Origin: Acidobacteriota bacterium | Lineage (GTDB): Bacteria; Acidobacteriota; Blastocatellia; Pyrinomonadales; Pyrinomonadaceae | DNA length: 15,216 nucleotides | NCBI GenBank assembly: GCA_963169175.1 | Contig: CAUJFK010000289.1 | Location: 1-15,216, forward strand | Reading direction: 5' to 3' | Part shown: in pieces, positions 11,961 through 15,216 of the stretch | Numbering within the stretch: the stretch's first letter is position 1 | Layout of the letters: each line of letters opens with the position of its first letter | Program-made: the position numbers and the translations under genes | The notes under the pieces: generated by a model | Database searches by the model: none | Told to the model about the DNA's origin: nothing | What the model saw: the letters and a program-made list of their open reading frames with translations, nothing else

Positions 11961-14300
11961 ATGAAGAACCCATTTCTCGAGACATTTCGACCCTATATTC
12001 CAGACGCGACGACCTTGCGCGAGCTAACGCCGTTTCCACTTATTGTTGGGACGCTGCTTGGGATCATTTTCGGAGCCTCATCGCTTTATTTGGTGCTGAA
12101 GACGGGGTTGACCGTATCGGCATCGATCCCGGTCGCGGTCATCGCGATAACATTGTTCCGTCTGCTGTCTAAGGTCGGGTTGCGCGATGCGACGATCCTG
12201 GAAGCAAACGTAATGCAGACCGCTGGATCGGCGGGCGAGTCTATCGCTTTCGGCATTGGCGTAACGATGCCGGCGATCATGATACTCGGGTTCGACCTTG
12301 ATCTGACTCGGGTTATGCTGGTCGGCGTCATGGGCGGCTTGCTCGGTATCCTGATGATGATCCCGCTGCGCCGGGCTTTGATAAAGGAACAGCACGGCTA
12401 TTTGAAATACCCCGAAGGCACGGCCTGCGCCGAGGTACTAAAGGCCGGAGCCTCGAAAGAATCTCGTGACGCCTCGATAGAAAGCCACCTTGAGGGCAAT
12501 GACGACGCGGCCCTGCAGGGCGGCAAGATCATTTCTATCGGATTTGGTATCGGCTTTATTTTCAATGCTTTGATGAAAGTGTTTTCATTTTGGAAGGAAA
12601 CGCCTTCGCATCAATTTGCCGATAATACATTCAAGGGCGGTTCGGTCAGCCTTTCGAACGACCCGACGCTGCTTGGTGTCGGATACATAATCGGGCCGCG
12701 GATCGCGGGATTGATGATGGGCGGCGGCATTTTGTCGTACCTTGTTCTGATCCCGCTGATCAAATTTTTCGGGAGCTCGGCCACAACGCCTGTCGCTCCG
12801 GAACTTGGCAAGACCATCGCCGAGATGGAACCGGATGCCGTTCGCGGTGCTTATGTGCTGTATATCGGGGCCGGAGCGGTGGCAATGGCCGGAATCATCT
12901 CGCTGGTTCGCAGCCTTCCCACGATCTGGCACGGGTTGAAGGGCGGCCTTGCCGATTTACGGGGTGGCGGATCGGGGCTGAACGGGGACACACCGCGGAC
13001 CGACCGTGATCTGTCAATGAAATGGGTGGTTATCGGCGTTATCGCCCTGATGGCGGCGGTGATGCTGGTCCCAAAGCTCGGCCTGAGCATTTTTCAGCAT
13101 CCATTTGTATCGTTTTTTGGAGCGATCCTTATTGTTTTGCTCGGGTTTTTGTTCGTGACGGTCTCATCCAGGCTTACGGGCGAGGTCGGTTCGTCTTCGA
13201 ACCCGATATCGGGAATGACGGTCGCGACGCTGCTCATTACCTGTCTTGCTTTCCTGCTTCTTGGGTGGACACAGCCTGATCCATATTTTGTGACTGCCCT
13301 GTCTATCGGCGGTATCGTTTGTATCGCTGCGTCGAACGGCGGCACCACGTCGCAGGATCTGAAGACCGGTTTCTGGGTTGGCGCTACACCCCGCAATCAG
13401 CAGATAGCTATTTTGGTCGGTGCTCTCGCATCATCACTCGTTCTCGGCTACTTGCTGATCGTGCTGAATAATAACGAGACCTATTTCCAGAAGATCCAGC
13501 CAAGTACACCTGAGGCGTCAATGGTCATTCCGGAAGGCAAGCTTTTCCGCCAGGGCGGCGAGCTTCAGACTGAGCATGTCAGCAACGGAAAGTACGAGGG
13601 CGTCGATACAACCACCTACCACGTTTGGCAAAACACCGATCCAAAGGACGGCCAGGTTGGCAAATATCTTGTTGACGCTCAGGGCAAGCTAGTCTATTTT
13701 GTCGATCCCGGTATAAACGGCATCCTGAAAAAGGACGATGAGGGCAAGGAGTTGACCCGCTATGACGCGCCAAAGGCGACGCTGATGAGCTATATCATCA
13801 AAGGCGTACTTGGGCAGAATCTGCCGTGGGGCCTTGTCATTCTGGGTGCCATGCTCGCGGTCGTATTGGAGGTCTCCGGCGTTCCTTCGCTCGCGTTTGC
13901 GGTCGGCATTTACTTACCGATCTCCACATCCGCACCGATCTTTGTCGGTGGAATTGTCCGCTATCTGGTCGATATTTTCCTGAAACGAAGATTCTCCGGC
14001 AAGGACCTGACCGACGAACAGATAATTGCGGAGACGGATAAATCCAACGGCGTTCTATTGGCATCCGGCTACATTGCCGGCGGCGCCATAGCCGGTATTC
14101 TGATAGCAATTTTCGCTGTTGTCCCAATGCTGAAGGAGTTGCAGGAACGGTTTGAGGGCTATGCAGAAGGGAATCCGTTGTTTGCGGGCGGTTGGTCCGA
14201 TCTGCTGGGCCTGATCCCGTTCGCGGCTTTGGCCGTTGTTCTCTATCTTGTCGGACGTGAGATCTGGCTGTCAGGTAAAAAGATGAGGAATGTTCCGTAA
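11961..14300 (+). CDS. OPT family oligopeptide transporter
   Basis: Inner-membrane transporter of the OPT family, expected to import peptides or metal chelates by proton coupling. The 779 residues from the ATG at 11961 are preceded by GGAGG about 10 bp upstream. It has about 14-16 hydrophobic segments, starting PFPLIVGTLLGIIFGASSLY. Family motifs include NVMQTAGSAGESIAFGIGVT, GYLKYPEGTACAEVLKAG, SSNPISGMTVATLL and NGGTTSQDLKTGFWVGATPR. A soluble loop of about 110 residues interrupts the membrane segments after LLIVLNNNETYFQKIQPSTP and carries DTTTYHVWQN and AQGKLVYFVDPGINGI; I recall similar loops in bacterial TIGR00733-type members. The substrate is not deducible from sequence. It is transcribed alone and ends just before a strong hairpin terminator. 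Confidence 0.94.
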   Translation: MKNPFLETFRPYIPDATTLRELTPFPLIVGTLLGIIFGASSLYLVLKTGLTVSASIPVAVIAITLFRLLSKVGLRDATILEANVMQTAGSAGESIAFGIGVTMPAIMILGFDLDLTRVMLVGVMGGLLGILMMIPLRRALIKEQHGYLKYPEGTACAEVLKAGASKESRDASIESHLEGNDDAALQGGKIISIGFGIGFIFNALMKVFSFWKETPSHQFADNTFKGGSVSLSNDPTLLGVGYIIGPRIAGLMMGGGILSYLVLIPLIKFFGSSATTPVAPELGKTIAEMEPDAVRGAYVLYIGAGAVAMAGIISLVRSLPTIWHGLKGGLADLRGGGSGLNGDTPRTDRDLSMKWVVIGVIALMAAVMLVPKLGLSIFQHPFVSFFGAILIVLLGFLFVTVSSRLTGEVGSSSNPISGMTVATLLITCLAFLLLGWTQPDPYFVTALSIGGIVCIAASNGGTTSQDLKTGFWVGATPRNQQIAILVGALASSLVLGYLLIVLNNNETYFQKIQPSTPEASMVIPEGKLFRQGGELQTEHVSNGKYEGVDTTTYHVWQNTDPKDGQVGKYLVDAQGKLVYFVDPGINGILKKDDEGKELTRYDAPKATLMSYIIKGVLGQNLPWGLVILGAMLAVVLEVSGVPSLAFAVGIYLPISTSAPIFVGGIVRYLVDIFLKRRFSGKDLTDEQIIAETDKSNGVLLASGYIAGGAIAGILIAIFAVVPMLKELQERFEGYAEGNPLFAGGWSDLLGLIPFAALAVVLYLVGREIWLSGKKMRNVP

Positions 14301-14316
14301 ACCTGAAAAATAAAAT

Positions 14317-14345
14317 TTTACCTTTTGGGAGGGACACGCTATAAT
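14317..14345 (+). promoter_or_regulatory. Candidate sigma70-type promoter overlapping the OPT terminator
   Basis: TTTACC at 14317-14322, a 17-bp spacer and a perfect TATAAT at 14340-14345. The -10 box lies in the loop of the terminator hairpin. A transcript would start near 14352, inside the right terminator arm, and would serve the lipoprotein gene at 14437. The -35 matches TTGACA at only 4 of 6 positions. No experimental support. Confidence 0.5.
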
Positions 14346-14366
14346 ACTTTTGGCGTGTCCCTTTTT
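14330..14366 (+). terminator. Rho-independent terminator after the OPT gene
   Basis: A perfect 10-bp stem (AGGGACACGC / GCGTGTCCCT) with a 13-base loop TATAATACTTTTG, followed by TTTTT. It begins 30 bp after the OPT stop codon. It should end OPT transcription and isolate the downstream lipoprotein gene. Confidence 0.9.
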
Positions 14367-14436
14367 AACTTCCGGATGCGCTCTTCGGCAGTACAATCCA
14401 CACGCCATTTGAATCGAAACCAAAAAGGTATTTCGG

Positions 14437-15216
14437 ATGAAATATTCTGTGCTAAAGCCGATCGCAGCGGCTTCCTGCATCGCCGTCATCATTGTCATAT
14501 CAAACGCCTGCTCGGTTGCGGAATCGAAGACGGAGGCGGTGACAACGCCGCCGCCCAGTTCAAACCAAGCCGGTGCATCGATCAAGATCGAACCGAATTC
14601 TCCCGCGGATATCGTCCGGGTGTTTTACGGGCTTTTGCGAGAGAAGAAGTTTCGTGAAGCGATATACCTGACCAACCTGCGGCCCGCGATCGAAGGCCTA
14701 TCGGATACTGAATTAAAGGAATTTGAGGTCGATCTTGAGAACGTTGCGCGTTTTGTGCCGGCGGCGATCGAAATTAACGGCGAGATCGTCTCGGGCAGTG
14801 GGGCGACCGTTACGGCAAAAGTACCCGGTGATGACCCGGAGAAGAAAGAGATCCAGGAGATTAGGCTTCGCAAGGATAAGGACGGCTGGATCATTCTGTC
14901 GGTGGACGAATCGGCGGAGGCCAGAATTAAGCAGGAGGGAAAGAATTATCTTCGCAACCTGCGGATAGAAACGCATCAGGACGAGGCCCGCGAGATGCTG
15001 AACCGCATCGCTAAGGCTCAGGTAGCCCAGGCGGCGCAGAACGGAGGCAAGTTTGCGGACATCCGGACACTTGTGGATGGAAAACTCTTGCCAGCAGATG
15101 TGATGTCGGCGGAATCGACGGGGTATGTTTACTCGATCGTTGTCACCGACGGCGGAACGAAGTACTATGCAACGGCCACGCCGGCCGAGTATAGAAAGAG
15201 CGGCATCAACTCATTC
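14437..15216 (+). CDS. Lipoprotein with DUF4878-like and pseudopilin-like C-terminal regions, 3' truncated by window edge
   Basis: The frame is open from ATG 14437 to the last base, 260 codons. AAAAAGG about 8 bp upstream supports the start. The N-terminus MKYSVLKPIAAASCIAVIIV plus ISNAC looks like an export signal, with Cys25 (or less likely Cys14) as lipidation site; the lipobox SNAC is weak. A Pro/Ser/Thr-rich linker follows, then at about residues 52-150 a region resembling DUF4878/NTF2-like lipoproteins (ADIVRVFYGLLREKKFREAI, WIILSVDESAEARIKQEGKN). Residues from about 185 (MLNRIAKAQVAQAAQNGGKF, DIRTLVDGKLLP, ESTGYVYSIVVTDGGTKYYA, TPAEYRKSGINSF) resemble the soluble domain of type II pseudopilin-like proteins common in Acidobacteria. 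The N-terminus is not prepilin-like. Function unknown. Confidence 0.82.
   Translation, partial: MKYSVLKPIAAASCIAVIIVISNACSVAESKTEAVTTPPPSSNQAGASIKIEPNSPADIVRVFYGLLREKKFREAIYLTNLRPAIEGLSDTELKEFEVDLENVARFVPAAIEINGEIVSGSGATVTAKVPGDDPEKKEIQEIRLRKDKDGWIILSVDESAEARIKQEGKNYLRNLRIETHQDEAREMLNRIAKAQVAQAAQNGGKFADIRTLVDGKLLPADVMSAESTGYVYSIVVTDGGTKYYATATPAEYRKSGINSF

Overview
The window looks like chromosomal DNA of a Gram-negative, mid-GC environmental bacterium. The gene families, the mix of palindromic repeats and a pseudopilin-like lipoprotein domain that I associate with Acidobacteriota suggest Blastocatellia/Pyrinomonadales. This is inference from style, since there is no rRNA or marker gene here. 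No tRNA, rRNA, CRISPR array, phage gene or transposase was seen.

Layout: (1) 1-909, the 3' part of an NAD-type isocitrate dehydrogenase gene; (2) 1023-1409, a small secreted protein; (3) 1429-2748 (-), an M24B Xaa-Pro aminopeptidase, divergent from (4) queE at 2819-3466; (5) 3467-4140, a repeat-bounded unit carrying an intact GxxExxY (PD-(D/E)xK-like) gene; (6) queC at 4151-4816; (7) 4867-6153 (-), an M16 zinc protease; (8) 6257-7870 (-), a flotillin, and 7999-8559 (-), its NfeD partner; (9) 8609-9112, a second GxxExxY unit whose gene is broken by an in-frame amber codon; (10) 9114-11546 (-), a secreted M14 peptidase; (11) a 414-bp repeat-filled gap; (12) 11961-14300, an OPT-family transporter ending at a strong hairpin terminator; (13) 14437 to the window end, a lipoprotein with a pseudopilin-like C-terminal domain, cut by the window edge.

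Most genes are ordinary: TCA cycle, preQ0 (queuosine precursor) synthesis, peptide degradation and uptake, and membrane microdomain proteins. Three peptidases (M24B, M16, M14) and an oligopeptide transporter suggest a peptide-using lifestyle.

The unusual content is the repeats. At least four families lie between and inside these genes: a CGCAGAG family, a CACGAA family, a 20-bp palindrome (CCGCAAACTAAAGTCTGCGG) and a 30-bp family starting GGCACACTCCCTACC. Two families frame GxxExxY genes on both sides. Four repeat blocks start within about 0-1 bp of a neighbour's stop codon. Three repeat segments are translated in frame inside the M14 peptidase, one of them as its signal peptide. Together this suggests GxxExxY genes carried in palindromic repeat cassettes, with small gene-free derivatives, and repeats recruited as coding sequence.
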